From NCBI GenBank assembly GCA_035552275.1, contig DASZLR010000299.1, positions 1-23,111 of the forward strand: a stretch of DNA of 23,111 nucleotides, read 5' to 3'. The translations under genes and the position numbers were made by a program. This DNA is from DASVLX01 sp035552275. Its GTDB lineage: Bacteria; Actinomycetota; Actinomycetes; Mycobacteriales; Pseudonocardiaceae. The notes beneath the pieces are model-generated. The model saw only the letters and a program-made list of their open reading frames with translations. It had not been told where the DNA came from and did no database searches. Shown here piece after piece: positions 6,548-14,700 of this stretch. Position 1 is the first letter of the stretch; each line of letters starts with the position of its first letter.

Positions 6548-9500
6548 ATGTCATCACCGCTCGCCGAACTGGACGAACGCCTCCCCCGCCTGATGCCGCG
6601 CGACGAACGTCGCCTGCGGCGTCGGGTCGACCGCGCACGCCGGATCCAGGATCACGATCAACAGCGGACCGTCGCCGAGTCGATCGCCGCCGAGGTGACA
6701 GCGGCCGAGGCCAGGGTGGCCGCCCGCGCTGCCAGCGTCCCCACCATCACATACCCGGCCGAACTGCCCGTCAGCCAGCGCAAAGACGACATCCTCGCCG
6801 CGATCCGGGACCACCAGGTGGTGATCGTGGCCGGCGAGACCGGCTCCGGCAAGACCACCCAGCTGCCCAAAATCTGTCTCGAAGCCGGCCGGGGCACCCG
6901 CGGCATGATCGGCCACACCCAGCCCCGCCGCATCGCCGCCCGCGCGGTCGCCGAGCGGATCGCCGAGGAACTGGGCGGCGAACTCGGCGACGTCGTCGGC
7001 TACCAGGTCCGCTTCACCGGTCAGGTCGGCGAGCGCAGCCTGGTCAAGCTGATGACCGACGGCATCCTGCTGGCCGAGATCGCCGACGATCGCCAATTGC
7101 ACCGCTACGACACGCTCATCATCGACGAAGCACACGAGCGTAGCCTCAACATCGACTTCATTCTTGGCTACCTCAAACGAATTCTGCCCCGCCGGCCCGA
7201 CCTCACAGTGATCATCACCTCGGCCACCATCGATCCGCAGCGGTTCTCCCGGCACTTCGCGGACGCACCGATCGTGGAGGTGTCGGGCCGCACGTACCCG
7301 GTCGAGGTCCGCTACCGGCCCGTGGTCGATCCTGACGATCCGAACGCCGACCCCGACCGGGACACCACCCAGGCGATCGGGGACGCGGTGCGCGAACTCG
7401 GCGCCGCCGGACCGGGCGACATCCTGGTGTTCTGCTCCGGCGAACGGGAGATCCGCGACACCGCGGACTCACTCAATCGGCTGAACCTCGTCAACACCGA
7501 GGTCGTGCCACTGTACGCGCGGCTGTCGGCGGCCGAACAGCATCGGGTGTTCCAGCCGCACACCGGCCGGCGCATCGTGCTCGCCACCAATGTCGCCGAA
7601 ACCTCGCTCACCGTCCCCGGCATCCGGTACGTCATCGACCCCGGCGCCGCCCGCATCTCCCGCTACAGCACCCGGCTCAAGGTACAGCGGCTACCCATCG
7701 AGCCGGTGTCCCAGGCATCCGCGAATCAGCGCAAGGGCCGCTGCGGCCGACTTTCCGACGGTATCTGCGTCCGGTTGTACAGCGAGGCCGATTTCATCGC
7801 CCGACCCGAGTTCACCGAACCGGAAATCCTGCGCACCAACCTCGCCTCGGTCATTCTCCGAATGACCTCGCTGGGTCTGGGCGACCTTACCGCGTTCCCG
7901 TTCCTCGACCCTCCCGACCGCCGCGCCATCGCCGACGGCATCGCACTGCTGCGCGAACTCGGCGCCATCGAAGCGTCCAACTCGGACAGCAACACCCCAC
8001 GGCTCACCCCGATCGGCCGGACCCTGGCCCAGTTGCCGATCGACCCCCGGATGGCGCGGATGGTCGCCGAGGCGAACAACAACGGCTGCCTGCACGAAGT
8101 CATGGTGATCGCGGCCGCTTTGTCCATTCAGGACCCACGCGAGCGGCCGTCGGACCGACAGCAGGACGCGGACGCGAAGCACGCCCGGTTCAGCACACCG
8201 GAATCCGATTTTCTCACCTTCCTGCGACTCTGGGATTATCTTCGCGAGCAGCAGAAATCGTTGTCCGGCAACCAGTTTCGCAAACTGTGCCGGGCCGAGT
8301 ACCTGAATTATCTCCGGGTCCGGGAATGGCAGGACCTGTACGGCCAACTCAACCAGATGACCAAGAACCTGGGCATGACCCGCAATGACACGCCCGGCGA
8401 TGAGCGGCGGGTGCACCTGTCGCTGCTGGCCGGCCTGCTGTCGCACCTCGGGCTCAAGGACAGCCGAACCAAGCCGCAGCAGGGCCGCTCGTCGGTGGAG
8501 TACCAGGGCGCGCGTAACGCCCGGTTCGCCATCTTCCCCGGCTCCGCGCTCGCCAAGAAGCCACCCCCATGGGTAATGGCGGCCGAACTGGTCGAGACCT
8601 CCCGGCTGTGGGGACGGATGGTCGCCCGCGTCGAGCCGGAATGGGCGGAACGGCTGGCCCCGCAACTGGTCCGGCGCAGCTACAGCGAACCGCACTGGGA
8701 CGCCCGGCGTGGCGCGGTGCTTGGCATGGAGAAGGTCAGCCTCTACGGACTGCCGATCGTGCCGGCCCGCACGGTCAACTTCGGCCGAGTCGATCCGAAA
8801 CTGGCCCGCGAGCTGTTCATCCGGCACGCCCTGGTCGACGGCGACTGGACCACCGATCACGGCTTCTTCCAACGGAACCGGGAACTGCTCGCCGAGGTCG
8901 AGGAACTGGAGCAGCGGGCGCGTCGCCGCGACATCCTGGTGCACGAGGACGTGCTGTTCGATTTCTACGACCAGCGAATCGGCCCCGAGGTCGTCTCCGC
9001 GCGGCATTTCGACTCCTGGTGGAAGCGCGTCCGGGCCACCGATCCGGACCTGCTCACCTTCGACAAGTCCATGCTGGCCACCGAAACCGCCGACGAGCTC
9101 GACCCTTCGTCCTATCCCGACTCCTGGCCAGCCGACGAGGTTGCGCTGGAGCTGTCGTACCAGTTCGAGCCCGGCGAAGCCGACGACGGCGTGACCGTGC
9201 GGGTGCCGCTGGCGGCCTTGCACCAGGTGTCCGCGGCACAGTTCAGTTGGCAGGTGCCGGGCCTGCGCGCCGAACTGGTGACCGCGCTGATCCGCTCGCT
9301 GCCCAAACCGTTGCGCCGCAACTTCGTCCCGGCCCCGGACGTGACCCGCGCGCTGCTGGACCGGATCAAGCCCGGCGAGGAATCGCTGACCGACGCGCTG
9401 TCCCGCGAGCTGCGGAACCTCACCGGCGTGGACGTGCCGCGCGATGCCTGGGACCTGGGCAAACTGCCGAGTCACCTGCGGGTCACCTTTCGTGTGCTGG

Positions 9501-10450
9501 ACGACGAAGGCGCAACCGTGGCCGAGAGCAAGGATCTTGGTTCGCTGCAACGCAAGCTGGCCGAGCGGGTACGCGAGGAGCTGGACCACGCGGCGGCGGA
9601 TATCGCCCGGACCGGCCTGCGCGACTGGGACTTCGGCGAACTGCCGCGCAGCCAGCGGCGGGAACGCCACGGCGTCGTGGTGACCGGCTATCCCACCCTG
9701 GTCGACGCCGGCGACAGCGTGGCGATCCGGCTGGTCGGCAGCGAAGCCGAGCAGCGGCGGGCGATGTGGGCCGGCACCAGGAGGCTGGTGCTGCTGCGGC
9801 TGCCGTCGCCGGTCAAGATGGTCACCCGCGCGCTGGACAACCAGGCGAAGCTGACGCTGGGCCGCAACCCGCATGGTGGCGTCGCCGCGCTGCTGGACGA
9901 CGCCATCACGGCCGCCGCCGACTCGCTGGTCACCGAGGCCGGCGGAGTGGCTTGGGACGCGGCCGGTTTCACCCGATTGGTCGACGCCGTGCGGCCGCAG
10001 CTCGGCGAGACCGTGCTGGACGTCCTGGACCTGGCGCGGCAGATCCTCGCCGTCGCGCACACCGTCGAGGACAAGCTGGGTCGCTCGCACGGCCTTCCGT
10101 CCTCAGTGGATGATGTTCGCGGACAGCTCGATTCACTGGTACACAAGGGATTCATCACCGAGACCGGCCGACGCCGGCTGGCCGACGTACTGCGCTATCT
10201 GCGCGGGATCGACCGCCGGCTGGACAAGTTGGCCGAGAATCCGCGCCGCGACCAGGAATTGACAAGCCGGCTGGCCGACGTCCTGCACGCCTACCGGGAG
10301 CGCCGCGACCAGCTCGGTTCGGAGGCGACAGCGGAGATTCGCTGGATGATCGAGGAACTACGGATCAGCTACTTCGCGCAGACCCTGGGCACCGCGTACC
10401 CGATCTCGGACAAACGGGTCTACCGCGCCATCGACCAACTCGCCGACTGA
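6548..10450 (+). CDS. hrpA: ATP-dependent RNA helicase HrpA (DEAH box)
   Basis: A 1300-residue DEAH-box RNA helicase, the usual length for HrpA. Motif I GETGSGKT is at residues 96-103, motif II DEAH at 193-196, motif III SAT at 225-227 and motif VI QRKGRCGR at about 394-401. They are followed by winged-helix/ratchet-type sequence and the long C-terminal HrpA-specific extension (DUF3418-type), which ends the protein. The family unwinds RNA with ATP; in E. coli, HrpA acts on fimbrial mRNA processing and on stalled ribosomes. All core motifs are intact. The ATG has only a weak GGTGGCGG upstream. TTAACC (6511-6516) and TACCCT (6533-6538) with a 16-nt spacer form a possible promoter giving a very short leader. 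It is convergent with the DinB-like gene, 14 bp away. Confidence 0.95.
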   Translation: MSSPLAELDERLPRLMPRDERRLRRRVDRARRIQDHDQQRTVAESIAAEVTAAEARVAARAASVPTITYPAELPVSQRKDDILAAIRDHQVVIVAGETGSGKTTQLPKICLEAGRGTRGMIGHTQPRRIAARAVAERIAEELGGELGDVVGYQVRFTGQVGERSLVKLMTDGILLAEIADDRQLHRYDTLIIDEAHERSLNIDFILGYLKRILPRRPDLTVIITSATIDPQRFSRHFADAPIVEVSGRTYPVEVRYRPVVDPDDPNADPDRDTTQAIGDAVRELGAAGPGDILVFCSGEREIRDTADSLNRLNLVNTEVVPLYARLSAAEQHRVFQPHTGRRIVLATNVAETSLTVPGIRYVIDPGAARISRYSTRLKVQRLPIEPVSQASANQRKGRCGRLSDGICVRLYSEADFIARPEFTEPEILRTNLASVILRMTSLGLGDLTAFPFLDPPDRRAIADGIALLRELGAIEASNSDSNTPRLTPIGRTLAQLPIDPRMARMVAEANNNGCLHEVMVIAAALSIQDPRERPSDRQQDADAKHARFSTPESDFLTFLRLWDYLREQQKSLSGNQFRKLCRAEYLNYLRVREWQDLYGQLNQMTKNLGMTRNDTPGDERRVHLSLLAGLLSHLGLKDSRTKPQQGRSSVEYQGARNARFAIFPGSALAKKPPPWVMAAELVETSRLWGRMVARVEPEWAERLAPQLVRRSYSEPHWDARRGAVLGMEKVSLYGLPIVPARTVNFGRVDPKLARELFIRHALVDGDWTTDHGFFQRNRELLAEVEELEQRARRRDILVHEDVLFDFYDQRIGPEVVSARHFDSWWKRVRATDPDLLTFDKSMLATETADELDPSSYPDSWPADEVALELSYQFEPGEADDGVTVRVPLAALHQVSAAQFSWQVPGLRAELVTALIRSLPKPLRRNFVPAPDVTRALLDRIKPGEESLTDALSRELRNLTGVDVPRDAWDLGKLPSHLRVTFRVLDDEGATVAESKDLGSLQRKLAERVREELDHAAADIARTGLRDWDFGELPRSQRRERHGVVVTGYPTLVDAGDSVAIRLVGSEAEQRRAMWAGTRRLVLLRLPSPVKMVTRALDNQAKLTLGRNPHGGVAALLDDAITAAADSLVTEAGGVAWDAAGFTRLVDAVRPQLGETVLDVLDLARQILAVAHTVEDKLGRSHGLPSSVDDVRGQLDSLVHKGFITETGRRRLADVLRYLRGIDRRLDKLAENPRRDQELTSRLADVLHAYRERRDQLGSEATAEIRWMIEELRISYFAQTLGTAYPISDKRVYRAIDQLAD

Positions 10451-10464
10451 CGCGAGACGGCGCG

Positions 10465-10962
10465 CTACTCGCTGATGAGCTGCTCACGCAGGATGTCCGC
10501 GTGCCCGCAGTGCTGAGCGAGCTCGCGCAGCACGTGCAAGTACACCCAGCGCAGCGGGAGCGGCCCGCGCCGGTTGCCATGGAGCACGTCCTCGAGCCCC
10601 AGGGCCGACGTCGCGCGGCGGGCTGCCTCGCATGCGTCGCGGTGGGCTCGCTGGATCGTGGCGATGGTGTCGTCGTCATCGAGGATGAACGACTCGTCTG
10701 GGGTCGACGGAAGGCCTATCTCGGCGCGTGACCGGCACGTGACGGCTTCATCGAACCAGACCTTCTCGACGAAAGTCGCATGTTTCACCAACCCCAGCAG
10801 CGTCGTCCGGGAGGGCACCAACGAGCGGCGAACCTGCTCCTCGGTCAGCCCGTCCACACAGCCGTGCAGCGCACCGCGATGTTCGTCGAGGAAAGCCTCG
10901 AACTGGGCCTGGGCAGGCTGATGAATGACGTCCAGGGCAAAGGTCGCCGGGAAGGAAGACAT
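10465..10962 (-). CDS. DinB-like/DUF664 family protein
   Basis: A 165-residue four-helix-bundle protein of the DinB/DUF664 superfamily. Features include FxxxLDEHRGALHGCVDGLTEEQ near the start, an LVKHATFVEKVWF helix with His61, an acidic loop near residues 90-98, and the C-terminal LRELAQHCGHADILREQL helix with His151 and His154. The three histidines are the expected metal ligands. Family members include bacillithiol and mycothiol transferases; many are uncharacterised. In actinobacteria a mycothiol-dependent reaction is possible but not shown. It is probably monocistronic, convergent with hrpA, with no clear ribosome site before the ATG. Confidence 0.85.
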   Translation of the reverse strand: MSSFPATFALDVIHQPAQAQFEAFLDEHRGALHGCVDGLTEEQVRRSLVPSRTTLLGLVKHATFVEKVWFDEAVTCRSRAEIGLPSTPDESFILDDDDTIATIQRAHRDACEAARRATSALGLEDVLHGNRRGPLPLRWVYLHVLRELAQHCGHADILREQLISE

Positions 10963-10984
10963 GTGCGAAGCCTGCCAAGGCCGG

Positions 10985-11271
10985 CGCTCATGAGCAACTG
11001 CCGCACATCGCCGTTACCGGACGTTGTGCGATCGCTTCGCCGCACCGACACCGCGACATGTGAAAGGTCCGACAGCCGGCCAGCCGCCAGCCCGATGGCG
11101 CCGTCGATCATGATGCCGACCGCGATGGCGAACGGCCCGGCGGCGCGGAACAAAGTTCACCGCGAGATAGAGCAGGAACAGCACGCCCAGCGCGCGAACC
11201 ATGTCGGGTCCGGGCACCAGGCTGAGGATGGCGACCGCGCCGACGAACGTCAGGAGTGTGCTCGTGTCCAC
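10985..11271 (-). pseudogene. Internally deleted LysE-family exporter remnant
   Basis: From a GTG at 11271 the minus strand reads a typical LysE/RhtB N-terminus (MDTSTLLTFVGAVAILSLVP, then GPDMV), with a GGGAG upstream. It then jumps to a short membrane segment (LGVLFLLYLAVNFVP), and after a frameshift near 11145 a second frame gives a LysE C-terminal piece (PFAIAVGIMIDGAIGLAAGR). About 100-130 central residues expected for the family are missing, and the end is diverged. Intact LysE exporters are about 200 residues with six helices, so this cannot be functional. It lies downstream of the second cupredoxin gene in the same orientation. The right-hand boundary is approximate. Confidence 0.7.
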
Positions 11272-11324
11272 GTCATCGGGACACTTGCTCCCGGGTCCCG
11301 ATGACGCACGCCAATTCCAGATTG

Positions 11325-12023
11325 TCAGGAGCCCGTGTCCGGTTTCGAGCCGATCAGCAACAGGCACAGCGTGGCCACGGCGGCGACCAGCCCAGCCACC
11401 AGCAACAACGGATTCAGGGCGCTGGACGACGAGGCGGACGCGGACGCGGTGTTGGCCGCGGCCGGCTGCGGTGTGGCGGTGCCCATGTCCATGCTGGCGC
11501 TGGTCGACGGCGGAGCGGTGGTGGCGACCGGCGCCGCACCGGCCGAAGTGGACGGTGCCACGGTGGTCACCGGGACACCGGTGCTCGGCGGCCGCGCCGT
11601 TCTGGTTGGCGCGACACGGTTCGCCGAGGTCGGCGCCGGAGCCGGCACGGGCACCGAAGCGGCCGCCGGCTGCACGGTGATGGTGGCGTCCATGCCCGGG
11701 TGGTACGTGCACACGTACGAGTACGTGCCCGGCACGGTGAACCGGTAGCTGAACGACCCTCCGGTGGTGATGTCCCCGGAGCTGATCGACGCCGGCGCGC
11801 TGGACGTCACCACGTTGTGCGTGGCCTGGTCGGTGTTGGTCCAGGTGACGGTGTCGCCGGCGGTGATCGTCAGCGAGGTCGGGCTGAACTGGTAGTGCGC
11901 CATGGTGACCGAGTGCCCGGCCGCGGCGGCCGGCGGCGCGAAGACGCCGAGCAGCACTGATGGCGTGAGCACAGCGAGCACGGCGAAGACGAGCGCGAGC
12001 CGGACGGTGGGACGAGCGATCAT
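11325..12023 (-). CDS. Membrane-anchored cupredoxin (plastocyanin-like) protein
   Basis: A 232-residue exported protein. A signal peptide spans residues 1-35 (hydrophobic core LALVFAVLAVLTPSVLLG, ending AAAA). A plastocyanin/amicyanin-like domain covers about 38-118, with His69 in ATHNVV and the cluster Cys105, His108 and Met111 in YVCTYHPGM, a full type-1 copper site. A Pro/Ala/Ser/Thr-rich linker (about 119-205) leads to a C-terminal hydrophobic helix (about 207-227) and a short polar tail, so the copper domain sits outside the membrane on a stalk. It should carry electrons or copper. The start overlaps the YceI-like stop by 4 bp (ATGA), so the two are translationally coupled. Confidence 0.88.
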   Translation of the reverse strand: MIARPTVRLALVFAVLAVLTPSVLLGVFAPPAAAAGHSVTMAHYQFSPTSLTITAGDTVTWTNTDQATHNVVTSSAPASISSGDITTGGSFSYRFTVPGTYSYVCTYHPGMDATITVQPAAASVPVPAPAPTSANRVAPTRTARPPSTGVPVTTVAPSTSAGAAPVATTAPPSTSASMDMGTATPQPAAANTASASASSSSALNPLLLVAGLVAAVATLCLLLIGSKPDTGS

Positions 12024-12622
12024 CGGGTGAACTCCGCGGCAGCCTCAACCCACATCCGTGAGAAGAGGAATGAGGTTGGTCGGTGGCTGGGCCGAGCCGG
12101 TCCGCGCACGGCCAACACCACATCCAGGTCATCGAAACGGATGAACCGCGCGGTCAGCGGCAGCGCCCAACCAGGCTCGTCGGTGTCTGTCTCGGCGCTC
12201 AGCTCGGCGGCCAGCGCCACCGGCTGGCGGGCCGCGCGCGGCGGCCGACCGGCGACGTCGATGTCGGACGCGGTGAACCGCAGCGTCAGCCGGCGGGGGA
12301 CGGCGCGGTTGAGCCGGCCGGCGAGAAACGACGGACTTGCCCGGACGATCCGGGCCGCGACATCGACCTCGATCGCGGCGGCCAGCGGGATATCGGCCGT
12401 GGTCAGCCAGCCGTCCAGGGCGCGCAGTCGGGCCCGCGCCACGGTGAATCCGAACAGCCGCAGCGAAACCTCGATGGCGCAGGTGTCCGCGTTCAGTTGA
12501 TAGGTGCCGGGATCGAGATCGGCATTCTGGTCGGCACTGTGATCTGCGCTGTGATCTGCGCCGCGCCGATCGGCGGTCAGCACGGCGGTCATGACGTCGG
12601 TGTCGTCGCTGTGGTCGGACAC
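12020..12622 (-). CDS. YceI-like protein without signal peptide
   Basis: A 200-residue protein from a GTG at 12622, chosen because AGGAG lies 6 nt upstream; a longer frame to 12730 crosses the hairpin and has poorer support. The YceI lipocalin-like core starts with GTYQLNADTCAIEVSLRLFG and runs through SPSFLAGRLNRAVPR to RFTASDIDV. YceI proteins bind isoprenoid-like or amphipathic ligands in a beta-barrel; many are periplasmic, but this one has no signal peptide. The N-terminal 35 residues are Asp/His/Ser/Ala-rich, with HSAD units encoded by a 12-bp DNA repeat (12536-12559). It lies between two cupredoxin genes and is coupled to the downstream one by ATGA. Its ligand and role are unknown. Confidence 0.72.
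   Translation of the reverse strand: MSDHSDDTDVMTAVLTADRRGADHSADHSADQNADLDPGTYQLNADTCAIEVSLRLFGFTVARARLRALDGWLTTADIPLAAAIEVDVAARIVRASPSFLAGRLNRAVPRRLTLRFTASDIDVAGRPPRAARQPVALAAELSAETDTDEPGWALPLTARFIRFDDLDVVLAVRGPARPSHRPTSFLFSRMWVEAAAEFTR
12536..12559. repeat. 12-bp tandem repeat in the YceI-like gene
   Basis: Two nearly identical units, GCACTGTGATCT and GCGCTGTGATCT, abut here. They encode the repeated His-Ser-Ala-Asp segment in the N-terminal extension of the YceI-like protein. Copy number may vary between strains; this is inference. Confidence 0.65.
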
Positions 12623-12676
12623 GGCTGACTCCTGATTCGATCGTTGCTCTGTGCACGGGTGGGTGCAGGATGGGGA

Positions 12677-12715
12677 GCGGTGGCCCGGCCGACCAGTCCT
12701 CGGCCGGGCCACCGC
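12677..12715 (-). terminator. Strong 15-bp stem-loop after the first cupredoxin gene
   Basis: Perfect inverted repeat: arms at 12677-12691 and 12701-12715 (GCGGTGGCCCGGCCG and its complement) with a 9-nt loop. It begins 16 nt after the stop of the cupredoxin gene at 12731 and lies 55 nt before the YceI-like start. It is a very stable GC stem without a U tract, typical of actinobacterial intrinsic terminators or mRNA 3'-end stabilisers. It probably divides the cluster into two transcription units or sets their expression ratio. Confidence 0.75.
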
Positions 12716-12730
12716 CGTCTCATCGGGCAC

Positions 12731-13708
12731 TCAGCAGGTCGCGCCCTCCAACGGCAACAACATGTTGGAGATCAACGCGGTGTGCGTCTTGATGTACTGA
12801 TCGGTGTTCAGCAGGTCCTGCACCTGCTGTCCCGGCGACTCACCGAGGTGGGTCGCGTTGAGGTGCACGATCAGCGGGGTGAGCGTGCCGTTCAACAGGT
12901 TGACCAGGCCACCGTTGGTCAACGGGTTGAGCATGGAAGCGATCAACGCCGTGTGCGTCTTGACGTACTGGTCGAGGTTCAGCAGGTCCTGGACCTGCTG
13001 TCCCGGCGACTCGCCAAGGTGCGTGGCGTTGATGTGCGTGATCAGCGGGGTGAGGATGCCGCTGACCAGGCACGTGCCGCTACCACCGCTGGTCGTGGTG
13101 GTGGACATGGGCATCGTGGTGGTGGTGCCACCGGTCGTGGTCGGCGCCGTCGTCGTGGTCGGCGGGACCGTGGTGGTGGTCGCCCCGGAGACCGTCAGCG
13201 ACGCCTTCATGTCCGGGTGGTAGTCGCAGACGTACGAGTACGCGCCCGACTTGGTGAAGGTGTACGTGTACGAGTCGCCCTTCTGCAACATCGGTGACGT
13301 GGCCGTCGCCGGACCGGACGTCACGTGCACATTGTGCGGAACACTGTCCTCATTGGTCCAGACGACGGTCGTGCCGGGGGTGATGGTCACCGTGGCCGGC
13401 GCGAACGCGTAGTTCTGGATGGCGATGCGCACCGTGCCGGCAGCGGCGGGGGCCGCGTTGAGGCTGTTCAGCGCGTCAGCGGCGCCCGCCTGCACGGCCG
13501 CCAGGCTCACCTGCGGTGCGGCGGCCGACGGAGCCGGCGCCGCGGTGGAGCCACTGGACAGCGCGGACAGGGCGAGCAGACAGCTCGCCACGGCCGCCGC
13601 GGCGACAACACCGAGCACCCCGCGACGCGCGCCCAACCGCGACGAGCGCCTTGTCGCCGGAGACGTGCTCCCCGACGGCTGAGGTGTGGTCATGGGTGGA
13701 TCTCCCAT
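12731..13708 (-). CDS. Exported cupredoxin with a duplicated 57-residue C-terminal unit
   Basis: A protein of 325 residues from ATG 13708, or 320 from ATG 13693; both have GGAG-type sites 8-9 nt upstream. Numbering from 13693: an N-terminal hydrophobic helix at 24-47 (signal peptide or anchor), a plastocyanin-like domain at about 86-169 with copper ligands His120, Cys156, His159 and Met162, and a Thr-rich linker at 171-203. A C-terminal region holds two copies of a helical unit at 214-255 and 271-312 (core NATHLGESPGQQVQDLLN, then DQY-x-KTHTALI). The repeat period is 57 residues. Cys208 and Cys320 flank the repeat region and could form a disulfide. Both copies are highly similar at DNA level too. 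The protein should be surface-exposed and bind copper; the repeat's role is unknown to me. It lies 29-44 nt after copD and ends before a strong hairpin. Confidence 0.85.
   Translation of the reverse strand: MGDPPMTTPQPSGSTSPATRRSSRLGARRGVLGVVAAAAVASCLLALSALSSGSTAAPAPSAAAPQVSLAAVQAGAADALNSLNAAPAAAGTVRIAIQNYAFAPATVTITPGTTVVWTNEDSVPHNVHVTSGPATATSPMLQKGDSYTYTFTKSGAYSYVCDYHPDMKASLTVSGATTTTVPPTTTTAPTTTGGTTTTMPMSTTTTSGGSGTCLVSGILTPLITHINATHLGESPGQQVQDLLNLDQYVKTHTALIASMLNPLTNGGLVNLLNGTLTPLIVHLNATHLGESPGQQVQDLLNTDQYIKTHTALISNMLLPLEGATC
12758..13054. repeat. 171-bp-period internal duplication in the cupredoxin gene
   Basis: Two coding copies, 12929-13054 and 12758-12883, encode 42-residue segments that differ at only a few positions. 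The intervening 45 bp encode an Asn/Gly/Leu-rich spacer. The high nucleotide identity suggests a recent duplication or selection against divergence. Confidence 0.8.
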
Positions 13709-13737
13709 TCCCGTGAGCTCCTTCCAATCTGTGAACA

Positions 13738-14700
13738 TCACGCGCCCGGATAGGCCGTGACGAGAAAGCTCGCCGCGATGAGGACGAGCAGCACAAGGGC
13801 CGTTTCCACGGCGACGGACAGCACGAACGGGCGCACCGTGGCCGCGTCGCCGCGCAGCACCACGGCGAAGTCCAGCCGGTGCGTGATCCAGGCTTTGCTG
13901 CCCTGCGCGGCGACCAGGATCACCACCAGCAGCGCGATCTTGGTGAGCAGCAGTTCGCCATAGGTGGTGTCGACCAGCGCACCGAACCCGCCGACCAGTT
14001 GCCAGGCCAGCACTGTGCCGGCGACGATGACGGTGAGCACAGAACCCATGGCCAGTTTGGAGAACCGGGGCAACAACGCGGCCAGTTCGGCCGGCTGCCG
14101 GCGGGGCAGCACGGCGAACAGCAGCACGGCCAGACCGCCGATCCACAGCGACATCCCGGCCAGGTGCACCAGATCGGCCACTTCGGACAGTGCCGGATAG
14201 TGGGCGTCAGCGGCGTGTCCGGTGAGCCCGGTGACCCGCAGGATGCCCAACCCGATCGCGGCGAACCCGACCCGCCACGGCAGCGAGACCGCCGCGCGCT
14301 CGCCGCGCCGCAGCAGGTCGGCCAGCACCACGCCGGCGAGCACCCACAGCAGCGCCTTGGCCGACCACTCCCGGCCGAAGTCGAGTTTCAGCGTCTGCTC
14401 GATCAGGCTCCAGTGCCACGCCGTGCCCGGTGACGACTGGTTCGTCCAGGCGCCTTCCAGTCCGATCGCGGCGACCGTGCCGACCAGGCCGGCGGACCAG
14501 CCGAGAATCAGCAGCCGACGCGCGGCCCGAACCTGGCCGCCGGCCGGCCACAGCCAGGCGACGAACACGCCACCGCCCAGGAACAGCGCGGTGCCGAGGT
14601 AGTCGATCACCCGAGCCGCGACGTAGGCGGTCTTGGCCGTCGAGTCCAGCGGACTGGGCAGGGCGGCCATCAGGTCGGCGGCGATCAGCGATCCGGTCAT
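13738..14700 (-). CDS. copD: CopD-family copper resistance membrane protein
   Basis: A 320-residue polytopic membrane protein with about eight hydrophobic helices, including one at residues 33-50 (YLGTALFLGGGVFVAWLW) and the family's signature helix around VADLVHLAGMSLWIGGLAVL. These mark the CopD (PF05425-type) domain, thought to take part in copper uptake across the inner membrane with CopC. No CopC domain is fused or adjacent; cupredoxins take that place. The ATG at 14700 overlaps the stop of the upstream Gly/Pro-rich gene by 4 bp (ATGA), so the long upstream frame extension is not part of it. The next gene starts 29-44 nt downstream. Confidence 0.88.
   Translation of the reverse strand: MTGSLIAADLMAALPSPLDSTAKTAYVAARVIDYLGTALFLGGGVFVAWLWPAGGQVRAARRLLILGWSAGLVGTVAAIGLEGAWTNQSSPGTAWHWSLIEQTLKLDFGREWSAKALLWVLAGVVLADLLRRGERAAVSLPWRVGFAAIGLGILRVTGLTGHAADAHYPALSEVADLVHLAGMSLWIGGLAVLLFAVLPRRQPAELAALLPRFSKLAMGSVLTVIVAGTVLAWQLVGGFGALVDTTYGELLLTKIALLVVILVAAQGSKAWITHRLDFAVVLRGDAATVRPFVLSVAVETALVLLVLIAASFLVTAYPGA

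Noticed and set aside
7691..10090. 799-residue minus-strand open frame inside hrpA
   Set aside because: The sequence is Gln/Arg/Gly/Val-rich with no motif and lies fully within the intact helicase gene; stop codons are simply rare in GC-rich antisense frames.
12758..13054. Repeats in the cupredoxin gene considered as a CRISPR or mobile repeat
   Set aside because: Only two copies, in frame with a coding gene, with protein-level conservation and no spacer structure.
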